Notes under the pieces: model-generated
What the model saw: only the letters and a program-made list of their open reading frames with translations
Told to the model about the DNA's origin: nothing
Databases searched by the model: none
Shown: in pieces, positions 35,988-46,288 of the stretch
Layout: each line of letters begins with the position of its first letter
Numbering within the stretch: the stretch's first letter is position 1
NCBI GenBank assembly: GCA_024742695.1
Contig: JANSXY010000003.1
Span: 228,355 to 292,354 of the forward strand
Source of the DNA: Paracoccaceae bacterium
Lineage (GTDB): Bacteria; Pseudomonadota; Alphaproteobacteria; Rhodobacterales; Rhodobacteraceae
Length of the DNA: 64,000 nt
Reading direction: 5' to 3'
Translations under genes and position numbers: made by a program

Positions 35988-38900
35988 TCAGCCCGCCGGC
36001 CGTCGGCGCAAGGCGAGCGCGCCGATCGCAGCGGCGAGGATCGCCACCGCCGCCGTGCCCGCCGCGAACAGGCCGAAGGCCGGCGCCACCGCGTCGCCCT
36101 GCCACAGCGCCCGGCCCAGCGTCGCGGCGAAGACCGCCGCCATCGCCAGCGCGGCCGCGCCCGTCAAGCCGCGCAGGCCCGGCGCGGCGAAGGATCGGCG
36201 CAGCGCCGTCAGCATCCGCCCGACATCGGCCTGCGCGGCCAGCAGCGCGGGCACCACCAGGAGAACAAGCACCATGCCGAAGGCCAGCCCGTAGGACAGC
36301 GTGATCACCGTCGGCTTGAGGAACTGCGCCTGGCTGGAGGTTTCGTACAAGAGCGGCGCGAGGCCCAGAACCGTGGTCAGCGTCGTCAGCAGCACCGGGC
36401 GCAGGCGGTCCGCCGCCGCGTCGACGATCGCGGGCGCAAGGCCGCGGGTCTTCGCGTAGTCGTCCACCGTGGTCACCAGAACGATCGAATCGTTGATGAT
36501 GATCCCCGACATCCCGATCAGTCCGACGATCGAGAACATCGACAGCGGCACATCCCAGACCGCATGGCCCCAGATCGCGCCGATCAGGCCGAAGGGGATC
36601 ACCGCCATCACCACCAGCGGCCGGGTCCAGCTGGCGAAGATCCAGGCCAGCACCAGGAAGATGCCGGTCAGCGCCGCGATCAGGCCGAACCGCGCGTCGG
36701 CGAGGAACTCGCCCTCCTGCTCGGCCAGCCCGGCGAGCCGGAACGCCACGCCGTGGCGCTCGGCGATGTCGGGCAGGATCACGGTTTCCAGTTCGGTCAT
36801 GATCTCCGTCGCGCGGGCCGGGTCGTCCTCGGCGATGTCGCCGGTGACGGAGACCAGCCTGAGGCCGTTCTCGCGCCGGATCGTGGAGAACCCGGTCTCG
36901 GTCCGGACGGTGACGATATCGGCCAGCGGCAGGTAGTTGCCCGCGGGGCTGCGCAGGAACGTCCGTTCAAGGAAATCGGCCCTGAGTTCGCCGGCGGGCA
37001 ATTCCACCCGGATCGTCGCGCTGCGCGGCCCGTCCGGGAAACTGGCCGCCTCGATTCCGTTCAGCCGGTGCCGCAGCACCCGCCCCAGCCCGTCGATGGT
37101 GAAGCCCAGCGCCTGGCCCTGCGCGGTCAGGTCCAGCACCAGCTCGTCCTTGTCGTAGGCCAGGCTGTCCTCCACCGCCGAGACCTCGGGGAACGGCAAC
37201 AGCGCGGTCTTGAGCGCCTCCGCCGCCGCCTTCAGCGTGTCCGCCGAGGCGCCGGAAAACTGGACAGACAGCGAGTCGCCGCCCGGCCCGGCGCGCCAGC
37301 CGCGAAAGCTCAGCTCTTCCAGCATCGGGTGGCGCGTCGCCTCGTCCTGCAACGCGGCGACGAACTCGAAGCTCGAGTAGGGTCTCAGGTCGGGTTCGAT
37401 GAGCTCGATCGAGATCGCGCCCAGCTGATCGGCGTCCTTGGTGTCGGCGCCCGACAGCGAGCGGCCGGCATTGCCGCCGATCTCGGCCAGCACATAGTCG
37501 ACCGGGCTGAGCCCGTGGTCGGCCTCGTAGCGCGCCGCCACGCGCTCCACGCTCTCCTGCAACGCCCGCAGTTGCGCCATCGTGTCCGCGCGCGTGGCGC
37601 CGGGCAGCATCGCGAAATTGCCGGTGACCGAGGTCTGTTCCGGCGCGTTGAAGAACCGCCATTGCACCTGGCCGGAAATCAGCAGCGTCGCCTGCCAGGC
37701 GAGCAGCGCCACCGCGCCGGCCAGCACCGGGTAGCGGGCACGGATCACCAGCGCCATCAGCGGCCGGAAACCCCGGTCGCGCACCACCCGAAAGCCCTTG
37801 TTCACCTGCCGGCTGGGCCAGTCGTACCAGTGTTCCTTCGCGGTATGGGTCAGCGCGTGGCGCATGTGGTTGGGCAGGATCAGGAAGCATTCGACCAGCG
37901 ACGCCAGCAAGACCACGATCACCGTGAACGGGATGTCGGCGATCAGGTCGCCGAACCGCCCGCCGATCGCGACGAGGCCGAAGAACGCGATGATCGTCGT
38001 CACGGTCGAGGCAAGCACCGGCTGCCACATCCGCTTCGCCGCGTTCTCGGCGGCCTCGACAGGGTTTTCCCGCAGTCGGCGGGCGCGGAAATCGGCATGT
38101 TCGCCGACCACGATCGCGTCGTCGACGACGATGCCGAGCGTGATGATCAGCGCGAAGAGCGAGATCATGTTGAGCGTAAGCCCGGCGGCATACATCGCCG
38201 CGATCGCCGCCGTCATCGCGACCGGGATGCCGGCGGCCACCCAGAAGGCGATCCGGGCGTTGAGAAACAGGAACAGCAGGATCACGACAAGCGACAGACC
38301 CAGAAGCCCGTTGTCCACAAGCAGGTCGAGCCGCCCGGTGATGTATTCCGCGCGCGAGCGGATCAGTTCGATCGAGGCGCCGGGCGGCAGGGTCGGCTGC
38401 ATCGCGGCCGCCACCTCCTCGACGGTGCGCTGCATCGCGATCGCATCGCCCAGGTCGGAACGGTCGACGCGCACCGACATCGCCGGATCGTCACCGGCGA
38501 AATAGGCGCGCGCGCGGTTCGCCCCCTCCACCCGCACGGTCGCCACGTCGCCGATGGTCAGGGCCGAGCCGTCGGGATCGCTGCGCAGCACGATCGCGGC
38601 GATCTCGGCCGCGCCGCGCTTCTCTTCCCCGGTGCGGACCCGCGCCGCGCCGCCCGAGACATCGCCCGCCGGATCGGCGGCGGCCTCGGCGGCGATCGCG
38701 TCGGCGATCTCGGCCATCGAGATGTCGTGCCGGACGAGGCTGGCAGAGGGCACCTCGACCAGCGTCTGCGGCGCGGCGAGGCCCTGGATCGTGGTGCGGG
38801 TGACGCCGGCGGCATAAAGCCGGGCGACGAATTCGTCGGTGAACCGGCCCAACTGGTCGACCGACACCGGCCCCGAGATCACGACATCGGTCACCCGGTC

Positions 38901-39335
38901 GCGCCAGGCGCTGCGCCGCACGGTCGGATCTTCCGCATCCTCGGGCAGGTTCGATTCGGCCGAGGCGACGGCGCTTTCGACCTCGTCGAGCGCGCGGCTC
39001 ATGTCCCAGCCGGGTTCGAATTCCAGCGAGATCCGGGCCGATCCCTCGCGCGCCGTCGACTGCGTGGCCTCCACCCCCTCGACGACCAGAAGCACGGGTT
39101 CCAGCACCTGCACGATCGCGCGGTCGACATCCTCTGCGCCCGCGCCCTCCCAGGCGACCGAGACGTCGATCTCCTGCACGACCACGTCGGGAAAGAACTG
39201 CGCCCGCATGTTCGGAATCGCCGCGAAACCGGCGGCCAGCATCAGCACCAGCAGCAGGTTCGCCGCAGTGCCGTGGCGGGTGAAGTAGGACAGGATGCCC
39301 CCGGCGGCCCGGCCGCCCTTGCCCGGCAGCGCCAT
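35988..39335 (-). CDS. RND efflux transporter permease subunit
   Basis: The 1115-residue protein is an AcrB/MdtB-type proton-driven pump: an N-terminal helix, a large porter domain, six clustered helices, and a second such half. The central TM4 proton relay is present (GIVVDDAIVVGE), as is the TM10-region GMSGIIINDSIVLV. It is downstream of, and 3 bp from, the adaptor gene. The substrate cannot be told from sequence. No outer-membrane channel gene is in the window. Confidence 0.93.
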   Translation of the reverse strand: MALPGKGGRAAGGILSYFTRHGTAANLLLVLMLAAGFAAIPNMRAQFFPDVVVQEIDVSVAWEGAGAEDVDRAIVQVLEPVLLVVEGVEATQSTAREGSARISLEFEPGWDMSRALDEVESAVASAESNLPEDAEDPTVRRSAWRDRVTDVVISGPVSVDQLGRFTDEFVARLYAAGVTRTTIQGLAAPQTLVEVPSASLVRHDISMAEIADAIAAEAAADPAGDVSGGAARVRTGEEKRGAAEIAAIVLRSDPDGSALTIGDVATVRVEGANRARAYFAGDDPAMSVRVDRSDLGDAIAMQRTVEEVAAAMQPTLPPGASIELIRSRAEYITGRLDLLVDNGLLGLSLVVILLFLFLNARIAFWVAAGIPVAMTAAIAAMYAAGLTLNMISLFALIITLGIVVDDAIVVGEHADFRARRLRENPVEAAENAAKRMWQPVLASTVTTIIAFFGLVAIGGRFGDLIADIPFTVIVVLLASLVECFLILPNHMRHALTHTAKEHWYDWPSRQVNKGFRVVRDRGFRPLMALVIRARYPVLAGAVALLAWQATLLISGQVQWRFFNAPEQTSVTGNFAMLPGATRADTMAQLRALQESVERVAARYEADHGLSPVDYVLAEIGGNAGRSLSGADTKDADQLGAISIELIEPDLRPYSSFEFVAALQDEATRHPMLEELSFRGWRAGPGGDSLSVQFSGASADTLKAAAEALKTALLPFPEVSAVEDSLAYDKDELVLDLTAQGQALGFTIDGLGRVLRHRLNGIEAASFPDGPRSATIRVELPAGELRADFLERTFLRSPAGNYLPLADIVTVRTETGFSTIRRENGLRLVSVTGDIAEDDPARATEIMTELETVILPDIAERHGVAFRLAGLAEQEGEFLADARFGLIAALTGIFLVLAWIFASWTRPLVVMAVIPFGLIGAIWGHAVWDVPLSMFSIVGLIGMSGIIINDSIVLVTTVDDYAKTRGLAPAIVDAAADRLRPVLLTTLTTVLGLAPLLYETSSQAQFLKPTVITLSYGLAFGMVLVLLVVPALLAAQADVGRMLTALRRSFAAPGLRGLTGAAALAMAAVFAATLGRALWQGDAVAPAFGLFAAGTAAVAILAAAIGALALRRRPAG

Positions 39336-39338
39336 CGC

Positions 39339-40805
39339 CTAGCCCCCCATCCGCTCCTCGATCCGCGCCACGACGCGGGCCGGCACCCGATCCTGCTGAA
39401 GCTGGGCGAGCACGCGGGCCTTGGCCTCGGCCGGCATGAAGGCGTTGCCCTCGATGAAGGCGATCAGTTCGGCCCGCCGTTCCGCCGTCAACTCGATGAA
39501 CTCGGGTTCGGCCGGTGCCGCGGCGCCGCCCTCGGGCGTGACCCGCAGCGGGCGCACCTTGATGCCCGCGCCCAGCAGCGGCGAGCGTTCGGCCACGATC
39601 TCGCGCCCCGCCAGCGCGGCGGCGCGAAGGATCACGTCGTCATCCTGCCGGCGCAACACCTCGACCGCGACTTCCTCCAGCCGGTCGTCCTCGCCCAGGG
39701 CCAGCACGGTGCCATCCGCCGCGACCGCCGCCGCCGGAACCCGCGCGACGCCGCGCAATTCGGGTTCGGCCACCCGCACGGTGACGAAATCGCCCGGCAG
39801 GAAGCCCGGCGCGGCATCCAGCGCGGCATGGATCATCCGGCCGGTCTGGCCCTCGCCCACCGCCGCGCCGACCCGTGACAGCCGGCCCGTGGCCACGATC
39901 TCGGCCCCAAGAACGTCCAGCGTGATCGTCACGCCGACCGGCAGCAACCGCCCCTCCGCGTCGATCAGGCGGGCGTATTGCGCGGTAGAGACGCGGAAGC
40001 TTACTTCAAGCGCGTCGGGATCGATCAGGTCGGCAAGCTTCTCGTTGACGCTGACCAGCCCGCCCTCGACCGCCGAAACGCCGGAAAGGGCCCCGGAGAA
40101 ACCCGCCCGGATCACCGTGTCGGCGAGGTCGCGCTCGGTCTCGGCCAGGGTGATCCGCTGCCGGGCCAGCGCGATCGCGGCGGTGTCGCGCCGCGCCTCG
40201 GCCTGCGCCAGGGCCTGCCGGCGCGACAGCACCGCCTGCGCGGCCCCGGCGGCGGCAAGGTCCGCGGCCTCCAGGTCGGCGGCGGTGCCAAGGCCGCGGC
40301 CATCGATCTCGCGCTGCCGGGCCAGTGCCTGTTCGCGCAGCGCCGCCTGCCGTTCCGCGACGGCCAGATCGTCGCGCGCAAGGTCGAGCGCGCGCAGCGC
40401 CTCGGCCTCGTCGGCCTCGGCCTCGGCCAGCGCGGCGCGCGCGAGTTCCAGCGCGGTTTGTGCCGGGGCCGGATCGATGCGGATCAGCACCTGCCCGGCG
40501 GCGACCGCCGCGCCCTCTTCGAAATCCGGGTCGAGGCCGACGATCCGGCCGCCGACCGGCGCGCGGATTTCAAGCGTCCGGCGGCTTGCGACCTGGCCGA
40601 AGGCCGACAGTTCGGGAACGATGCTGCCCGGCGTGACGGTCAGGACGTTCGCGGCGAACACGCGTTCCCGCGCCACCGGCGCGCGGGCCTCGCGCGCCAT
40701 GCGCTCGTCGATCGAGCTTTTCACCGTGTAGCCCGCCAGCGCCAGAAGCCCCAGCGTCAGCGACAGCAGAAACAGCCCGGTGAGAGAGCGGATAAGGAAC
40801 CGCAT
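39339..40805 (-). CDS. RND efflux periplasmic adaptor (membrane fusion protein)
   Basis: The 488-residue protein has an N-terminal anchor (LTGLFLLSLTLGLLALAG), a lipoyl half-motif (LEIRAPVGGRIVGLDPDFEEG), a long coiled-coil hairpin (about residues 110-230, rich in EALRALDLARDDLAVAERQ-like heptads), the returning lipoyl half (ADTVIRAGFSGALSGV) and beta-barrel domains. It would link the permease to an outer-membrane channel. A C-terminal extension (AELIAFIEGNAFMPAEAKA) is unusual for the family. Confidence 0.92.
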   Translation of the reverse strand: MRFLIRSLTGLFLLSLTLGLLALAGYTVKSSIDERMAREARAPVARERVFAANVLTVTPGSIVPELSAFGQVASRRTLEIRAPVGGRIVGLDPDFEEGAAVAAGQVLIRIDPAPAQTALELARAALAEAEADEAEALRALDLARDDLAVAERQAALREQALARQREIDGRGLGTAADLEAADLAAAGAAQAVLSRRQALAQAEARRDTAAIALARQRITLAETERDLADTVIRAGFSGALSGVSAVEGGLVSVNEKLADLIDPDALEVSFRVSTAQYARLIDAEGRLLPVGVTITLDVLGAEIVATGRLSRVGAAVGEGQTGRMIHAALDAAPGFLPGDFVTVRVAEPELRGVARVPAAAVAADGTVLALGEDDRLEEVAVEVLRRQDDDVILRAAALAGREIVAERSPLLGAGIKVRPLRVTPEGGAAAPAEPEFIELTAERRAELIAFIEGNAFMPAEAKARVLAQLQQDRVPARVVARIEERMGG

Positions 40806-40911
40806 TCGATGGCGTCCTCGACAGGTCGCGGGCGGGGCCGCGCGGCGCGTAACTTAACGGGTCGGGCCGGCAATCCAACACCCGACACCGGGAATTGAAC
40901 GCGGCATCGCG

Positions 40912-41454
40912 TCACTTCCGTCGCCGATGTTCCTCCAGCCGCGGAAAGATCTCGACGAAGTTGCAGGGCCGGTGGCGATAGTCGAACTGGAGCGACAGGA
41001 TCTCGTCCCAGGCATCCTTGCAGGCGCCGGGGCTGCCGGGCAGGGCGAACAGGTAGGTGCCGCCCGCCACCCCCGCGCAGGCGCGCGACTGCACCGCCGA
41101 GGTTCCGATCTTGTTCATCGAGACGATGGTGAAGACGGTGCCGAAAGCCTCGATCTCCTTCTCGTAGACATCGCGATGCGCCTCGACCGTCACGTCGCGC
41201 CCGGTAAGGCCGGTGCCGCCGGTGGTCAGCACCGCGTCGATGCCGGGATCGGCGATCCATTCGCGCAACTGCTCGGCGATCCGGTCGCGTTCATCGGGCA
41301 GGATCGTCCGCGCGGCCAGGGTATGGCCCGCGGCCTCGATCCGCCCGGCCAGCGTGTCGCCGGACCTGTCGGTGCCCGGCGTACGGCTGTCCGAAACGGT
41401 CAGCACGGCGAAGCGGACCGGGATGAATTCCTTGCTGTCGTCGATGCGGCTCAT
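40912..41454 (-). CDS. moaB: molybdenum cofactor biosynthesis protein B
   Basis: The 180-residue protein has the MoaB/MogA molybdopterin-binding fold: [34 protein letters not shown] and [14 protein letters not shown]. It works in adenylylating molybdopterin, or is a structural relative. Its ATG overlaps the upstream uracil-DNA glycosylase stop (ATGA). moaD and moaE are at 54.2-54.9 kb. Confidence 0.94.
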   Translation of the reverse strand: MSRIDDSKEFIPVRFAVLTVSDSRTPGTDRSGDTLAGRIEAAGHTLAARTILPDERDRIAEQLREWIADPGIDAVLTTGGTGLTGRDVTVEAHRDVYEKEIEAFGTVFTIVSMNKIGTSAVQSRACAGVAGGTYLFALPGSPGACKDAWDEILSLQFDYRHRPCNFVEIFPRLEEHRRRK

Positions 41455-42275
41455 GTCACCTCTCTCAGGCGGGACCGGAGCGACAGCAGGTCTGCCCAGG
41501 CCTCGCGCTTGGCGGCGGGGTTGCGCAACAGATAGGCCGGATGGGTCATCGGCAGAACCGGTTTGCCAAGCGCTTGCGTCCAATGGCCGCGCAGCCGCAG
41601 GATCCCGCGCTTGCCCAGCAGCGCGGCGCAGGGCGTGTTGCCCATCAGCACGATCACGTCGGGATCGGCCAGCGCGACATGGCGTTCGACGAAGGGCATC
41701 ATCATCGCGATCTCGGCCGGGTCGGGATCGCGGTTGCCGGGCGGCCGCCATGGCATGATGTTGGAGATGTAGAGGGCGTGGGCCGGATCGGGGCTGCCGC
41801 GCGCCAGGTCGATGGCGGCGAACATCCGGTCCAGCAACTGCCCGGCGCGGCCGACGAAGGGCTTGCCCTGGATATCCTCTTCCCGGCCCGGCGCCTCGCC
41901 GAGGATCATCACGCGGGCCGCGGGGTTGCCGTCGGCGAAGACGAAGTTGCGCGCGCCGCGCTTCAACTCGCAATGGTCGAATCCGGCCTCGGCCTCGGCC
42001 AGCGCGGCAAGGTCATGCGCGGCGGCGGCGAGGTGGCGCGCCTCGGCCATCGCATCGACGGCGGGCGCGGGCGCGGCCGACGGCGGCGCGAGTTTCGGCG
42101 TGGGGGCGGCCGGCGGGGCGGGCCGTTTCACTGCGCCCGAGAACGGCGCTTCGGCGGGTTCGGCATATCGGTCGCAGGGGCTGTCCCCGATCGCCTCGTC
42201 GGCGCCGAGTTCCGCCTGCCAGTCAAGCATGGCGCGGATCGTGACAGGATCGAGTCGGGTGAGGTCGGGTTGCAT
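41451..42275 (-). CDS. uracil-DNA glycosylase, family 4-like
   Basis: The 274-residue protein has an extended N-terminal linker (residues 1-95) and the UDG core: motif [30 protein letters not shown] and motif B HPAYLL. In family 4 enzymes two cluster cysteines sit in CRPPxNR and about 14 residues later; here these are W176 and a Met run (191-193), and only three cysteines exist in the protein, so a canonical 4Fe-4S cluster is unlikely. It is coupled to moaB. Confidence 0.9.
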   Translation of the reverse strand: MQPDLTRLDPVTIRAMLDWQAELGADEAIGDSPCDRYAEPAEAPFSGAVKRPAPPAAPTPKLAPPSAAPAPAVDAMAEARHLAAAAHDLAALAEAEAGFDHCELKRGARNFVFADGNPAARVMILGEAPGREEDIQGKPFVGRAGQLLDRMFAAIDLARGSPDPAHALYISNIMPWRPPGNRDPDPAEIAMMMPFVERHVALADPDVIVLMGNTPCAALLGKRGILRLRGHWTQALGKPVLPMTHPAYLLRNPAAKREAWADLLSLRSRLREVT

Positions 42276-42531
42276 GGTGCGAAGCTAGTCGTCGCGGAAG
42301 GGCGCGGCAATGGGCCGGCAACCGGAGTGGGCCGGCAACGGTTCCGGGGCCGTCTTGGATGCCGGTGCATCCTGCCGCCCGTGCGCCAGCACGGGCAACG
42401 CCCGACCCGCCCCCCGGGGGCGGGCGCTTTCGCACCCACCCCTCGGGCCGGTCGCCGCCCGTGCGTCATCCGTGGCGCGAAACGAGCCGGACCGCGCGCC
42501 GGAAGGCTTCCCGCCAGCCCCAGATTGCCGA
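42276..42531. other. intergenic region between the UDG gene and pyrB
   Basis: This is most of the 312-bp divergent spacer. It holds a direct repeat TGGGCCGGCAAC (42311-42322 and 42328-42339, 17 bp apart) and a GC-rich self-complementary stretch around CGCCCCCCGGGGGCG (near 42410-42425). No convincing gene was seen. The pyrB promoter lies at its right end. Confidence 0.5.
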
Positions 42532-42560
42532 TGGACGCCCCCCGCCCCGCTTCCTATAAG
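42532..42560 (+). promoter_or_regulatory. pyrB promoter
   Basis: TGGACG (42532-42537) and TATAAG (42555-42560) are spaced by 17 bases and end 27 bp before the pyrB ATG. This -35/-10 pair is similar to the one proposed for rpsU. Confidence 0.55.
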
Positions 42561-42587
42561 CGGGCCTGTCACGACCACGGGGCAGCC

Positions 42588-43553
42588 ATGACCTTCCGCG
42601 CGCGCCATCTTCTGGGCATCGAACCCCTCGCGCCCGAGGAAATCCGCACCGTCCTCGACCTCGCCGACCGCTATGTCGAGCTCAACCGCCGCACGGTGAA
42701 ACATGCCGACGCGCTGGAGGGGATGACGCAGATCAACATGTTCTTCGAGGCCTCGACCCGCACCCAGGCCAGTTTCGAACTGGCCGGCAAGCGGCTGGGC
42801 GCGGACGTGATGAACATGGCCGTCGCGCAATCGAGCGTGAAGAAGGGCGAGACGCTGATCGACACCGCGCTGACGCTCAACGCGATGCATCCCGACCTGC
42901 TGGTGGTCCGGCACCCGAATTCCGGCGCGGTCAACCTTCTGGCCGAGAAGGTCAATTGCGCGGTGCTGAACGCGGGCGACGGACGGCACGAACATCCCAC
43001 GCAGGCGCTGCTGGATGCCCTCACGATCCGCCGCGCCAAGGGCCGCATCCATCGCCTGACGGTGGCGATCTGCGGCGACATCGCGCATAGCCGCGTGGCG
43101 CGGTCGAACCTGATCCTGCTGGGCAAGATGGAGAACCGCGTCCGCCTGATCGGCCCGCCCACGCTGATGCCGCCGGGCGTGGCCGAGTTCGGCTGCGAGG
43201 TCTTCGACGACATGTCCGAGGGGCTGAAGGGCGCCGACGTGGTGATGATGCTCCGGCTTCAGAAGGAGCGGATGGACGGCGGCTTCATCCCGTCGGAGCG
43301 CGAGTACTACCACCGCTTCGGCCTTGATGCCGAGAAACTGGCCCACGCCGCGCCCGACGCGATCGTCATGCATCCCGGCCCGATGAACCGGGGGGTGGAG
43401 ATCGATGGCACGCTGGCCGACGACATCAACCGCTCGGTCATCCAGGAACAGGTGGAGATGGGCGTCGCCGTGCGCATGGCCGCGATGGACCTTCTGGCCC
43501 GCAACCTGCGTGCCGAACGCGGGCGGGCGCTGACCGGGGGTGCCGATGTCTGA
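42588..43553 (+). CDS. pyrB: aspartate carbamoyltransferase catalytic chain
   Basis: PyrB makes N-carbamoyl-aspartate, the committed step of pyrimidine synthesis. The 321-residue protein has the carbamoyl-phosphate motif [12 protein letters not shown], the [10 protein letters not shown] loop, [14 protein letters not shown] and [12 protein letters not shown]. No pyrI regulatory gene is nearby. Its last 8 bp overlap the next gene. It is followed by a dihydroorotase-like gene that probably forms a complex with it. Confidence 0.96.
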   Translation: MTFRARHLLGIEPLAPEEIRTVLDLADRYVELNRRTVKHADALEGMTQINMFFEASTRTQASFELAGKRLGADVMNMAVAQSSVKKGETLIDTALTLNAMHPDLLVVRHPNSGAVNLLAEKVNCAVLNAGDGRHEHPTQALLDALTIRRAKGRIHRLTVAICGDIAHSRVARSNLILLGKMENRVRLIGPPTLMPPGVAEFGCEVFDDMSEGLKGADVVMMLRLQKERMDGGFIPSEREYYHRFGLDAEKLAHAAPDAIVMHPGPMNRGVEIDGTLADDINRSVIQEQVEMGVAVRMAAMDLLARNLRAERGRALTGGADV

Positions 43554-44028
43554 GCGTGATGACGTCCTGAACTACCGCACCGGCCCGGAAAGCGAGATCG
43601 GCCTCGACGATGGCGAACGCCTGATCGCGACATTCGAACCCGATCCGGCGCGCTACTGGCGCGACCATGTCTCGCTCGCCGCGTTCTTCGGCGCGGCGGC
43701 GATGGTGGTGCTGCTGATCCTCGGCAAACCCGACCAGATCGTGACCGGCGTTCTGGCGGCCTTCGCGGCCATCGCCTTTCGCGCGGTGTTCTTCCGCTCG
43801 GAGGCGCTGGCCCGGCGCTGGCGGCTGACCGACAGGCGGCTGCTTGGCCCGCAGGCGCGGGCGATGATGCTGCTGGAGGTGAAACAGGCGCGCCGGCTGA
43901 TGGGCGACGTGCAGATCGTCACGGTCGGCGGCGGCAAGCACCTGTTGCGCCACATGGCCGACCCGCAGGGGGTGATCGACGCCGTGATGGCGGCGCGGGC
44001 GGACCGCGCGGAAAGGGTGGCGGAATGA
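43546..44028 (+). CDS. small membrane protein with PH-like (bPH) domain
   Basis: The 160-residue protein has a polar N-terminus, two adjacent hydrophobic segments (about residues 44-80) and a short PH-like beta domain ([14 protein letters not shown]). It lies between pyrB and pyrC and overlaps both (8 and 4 bp), so it is expressed with them. A role in pyrimidine synthesis is not evident. An ATG at 43540 is possible, but 43546 begins the more usual MSERDD. Confidence 0.75.
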   Translation: MSERDDVLNYRTGPESEIGLDDGERLIATFEPDPARYWRDHVSLAAFFGAAAMVVLLILGKPDQIVTGVLAAFAAIAFRAVFFRSEALARRWRLTDRRLLGPQARAMMLLEVKQARRLMGDVQIVTVGGGKHLLRHMADPQGVIDAVMAARADRAERVAE

Positions 44029-45338
44029 CGGGCGGCACGGTTCTGGCCAATGCGCGGCTGATCGATCCCGAGGCGCAGGCGGAGACCATCGGCAGCGTGC
44101 TGATCGATGACGACGGGCAGATCGTGGCGGCGGGTGCGGCGCCGGTGCCCGAAGGCGCGGCGGTGCTGGATTGCGGGGGGCTTTGCCTGGCGCCCGGCAT
44201 CGTCGACTGGGGCGTGAAGATCGGCGAGCCGGGCGAGCGGCACCGCGAGAGCTTTCGCACGGCGGGGCTCGCGGCGGCGGCGGGCGGGGTGACGACGATC
44301 GTCGCCCGGCCCGATACCGACCCGGCGATCGACAGCCCCGAGGTTCTGGAGTTCGTGACCCGCCGGGCGCGGGAATCCTCGCCCGTCCGCATCCGCCACA
44401 TGGCGGCGCTGACCAAGGGTCGGGCGGGTCGCGAGATGACGGAGATCGGTTTTCTCCTCGATGCCGGCGCGGTGGCGTTTTCCGACGTGTTCCGGGTGGT
44501 GGAGGAAACAAAGGTGCTGGCCCGCGCGCTGACCTACGCGCGCAGCCTTGGCGCGCTGGTCGTCGGCCATCCGCAGGATCCCGGCCTCAGCCGCGGCGCG
44601 GCGGTGACGGCGGGCAAGTTCGCCAGCCTGCGCGGCCTGCCGCATGTCTCGCCCCTGGCGGAACGGATCGGCTTCGATCGCGACATGGGATTGGCGGAGA
44701 TGACCGGCGCGCGCTACCACGCCGACCAGGTCACCGTGGCCCGCACCCTGCCGGCGCTGGTACGGGCCAAGGCGAACGGGCTCGACGTGACGGCGGGCGT
44801 GTCCATCCACCACCTCACGCTGAACGAATTCGACGTCGGCGACTATCGCACCTTCTTCAAGCTGACCCCGCCGCTGCGCTGCGAGGAGGACCGCATGGCG
44901 ATGGTGCGGGCGGTGGCCGACGGGCTGATCGACGTGATCTCGTCCTTCCACACGCCGGCCGACGAGGAATCCAAGCGCCTGCCGTTCGAAGAGGCCGCGC
45001 CCGGCGCGGTGGGGCTGGAAACGATCCTGCCCGCCGCGATGCGGCTTTACCACGCGGGCGACCTGACGCTGCCGCAGCTGTTCCGCGCGCTGGCGCTGAA
45101 CCCCGCGCGGCGGCTTGGCCTGTCGCAGGGCCGGCTGGCGCCCGGCGCGCCGGCCGACCTCGTGCTGTTCGATCCCGACGCGCCCTTCGTGCTGGACCGT
45201 TTCGCGCTGAACTCGAAGTCCAAGAACACGCCGTTCGACGGGGCGCGGATGCAGGGCCGGGTGCGGGCGACCTTCGTCGCCGGGCGGCAGGTGCATGGGG
45301 CGCCGCTGCCCGAAGGCCCTGTAACGGTCACGGCCTGA
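44025..45338 (+). CDS. pyrC: dihydroorotase-like protein lacking the metal motif
   Basis: The 437-residue protein aligns by eye with dihydroorotases ([34 protein letters not shown], and a [13 protein letters not shown] block). Active enzymes have HxH after PGxxD and an Asp/His in TDHAPH; here these are VKI and SSFHTP. It thus resembles PyrC'/PyrX-like subunits that support PyrB instead of catalysing the reaction. It overlaps the upstream gene (ATGA) and plsY follows by 4 bp. Catalytic loss is inference; the family call is firm. Confidence 0.85.
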   Translation: MTGGTVLANARLIDPEAQAETIGSVLIDDDGQIVAAGAAPVPEGAAVLDCGGLCLAPGIVDWGVKIGEPGERHRESFRTAGLAAAAGGVTTIVARPDTDPAIDSPEVLEFVTRRARESSPVRIRHMAALTKGRAGREMTEIGFLLDAGAVAFSDVFRVVEETKVLARALTYARSLGALVVGHPQDPGLSRGAAVTAGKFASLRGLPHVSPLAERIGFDRDMGLAEMTGARYHADQVTVARTLPALVRAKANGLDVTAGVSIHHLTLNEFDVGDYRTFFKLTPPLRCEEDRMAMVRAVADGLIDVISSFHTPADEESKRLPFEEAAPGAVGLETILPAAMRLYHAGDLTLPQLFRALALNPARRLGLSQGRLAPGAPADLVLFDPDAPFVLDRFALNSKSKNTPFDGARMQGRVRATFVAGRQVHGAPLPEGPVTVTA

Positions 45339-45342
45339 CGCG

Positions 45343-45954
45343 ATGCTGCCCGAGATCGTCACCGCCCCCGCCATTCTCGCCCTGACCGTGGTGCTGGCCT
45401 ACCTGCTGGGCGCGGTGCCCTTCGGCGTGGTGATCTCCCGCGCGCTCGGGCTGGGCGATCTGCGCAAGATCGGGTCGGGCAATATCGGCGCGACCAACGT
45501 TCTGAGGACCGGCAACAAGGCGGCGGCGGCGGCGACGCTGGTCCTCGACGGCGGCAAGGGCGCGGCGGCGGTGCTGATCGCGCGCTGGGCGGTCGGGCCG
45601 GATGCGGCGCAACTGGCGGGCCTCGCGGCCTTCCTTGGCCATCTCTACCCGGTCTGGCTGGGGTTCCGGGGCGGCAAGGGGGTGGCGACCTTCCTGGGCG
45701 TGCTGCTGGCGCTGGCCTTCCCGGCCGGGCTCGCGGCCTGCGCGACATGGCTGGCGGTGGCGGTGCTGGCCCGCATCTCGTCGCTGTCGGCGCTGGTCGC
45801 GGCGGCGGCGGCGCCGGTCTGGCTGGCGCTTCTTGGCCGGGCCGATGCGCTGGCGCTGGCGCTGGCGCTGGCGGCGCTGGTCTGGCTGCGCCACGCGGCC
45901 AACATCCGCCGCCTGGTGGCGGGCGAGGAGCCGCGGATCGGCGCGGGCAAGTAG
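45343..45954 (+). CDS. plsY: glycerol-3-phosphate acyltransferase PlsY
   Basis: PlsY makes lysophosphatidate from acyl-phosphate and glycerol-3-phosphate. The 203-residue membrane protein has the active-site loops typical of Pls[39 protein letters not shown] and [13 protein letters not shown]. It ends the pyrB-pyrC-plsY operon and abuts the convergent small membrane protein gene. Confidence 0.95.
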   Translation: MLPEIVTAPAILALTVVLAYLLGAVPFGVVISRALGLGDLRKIGSGNIGATNVLRTGNKAAAAATLVLDGGKGAAAVLIARWAVGPDAAQLAGLAAFLGHLYPVWLGFRGGKGVATFLGVLLALAFPAGLAACATWLAVAVLARISSLSALVAAAAAPVWLALLGRADALALALALAALVWLRHAANIRRLVAGEEPRIGAGK

Positions 45955-45955
45955 C

Positions 45956-46228
45956 CTATTTCGCGGCGATCTGCTCCAGCAGTTCGGCCGAACGCTTCGT
46001 GTTCTGGTAGATGCCAAGGCCCAGGTACATCGCGCCGCCGATGAAGATCACGTAGATGCTTCCGCCGACCAGCACGAACAGCCCCAGAAGAATGCCGCCC
46101 TGGCCGCCGCCCGGCCCCATGCCCGGCCCGAAGCTGACCGCCGCCGCGGCGACCAGCACGCCGATCGCCATCACCACGACGATGACGCTGACGAGTTTCT
46201 CGAAGGCGCCGATGAAGAAATCGCGCAT
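45956..46228 (-). CDS. small membrane protein, unknown
   Basis: The 90-residue protein has two long hydrophobic helices (about residues 10-32 and 45-72) joined by a Gly/Pro-rich loop (FGPGMGPGGGQGG), and a short polar C-terminus (KRSAELLEQIAAK). It looks like a DUF4282-type small integral protein, but I do not claim the family. It is convergent with plsY, with 1 bp between. Confidence 0.65.
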   Translation of the reverse strand: MRDFFIGAFEKLVSVIVVVMAIGVLVAAAAVSFGPGMGPGGGQGGILLGLFVLVGGSIYVIFIGGAMYLGLGIYQNTKRSAELLEQIAAK

Positions 46229-46288
46229 GAGGATGCCTCCCTGTCCCGGTTTCGACGGGCTCAGGCTACGCCGGAACGGGCGCAGGTG

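Noticed and set aside
36564..39878. 1104-codon open frame opposite the RND permease
   Set aside because: The minus strand encodes a clear AcrB-type permease with DD proton-relay motif; the plus frame is low-complexity and lacks any family pattern.
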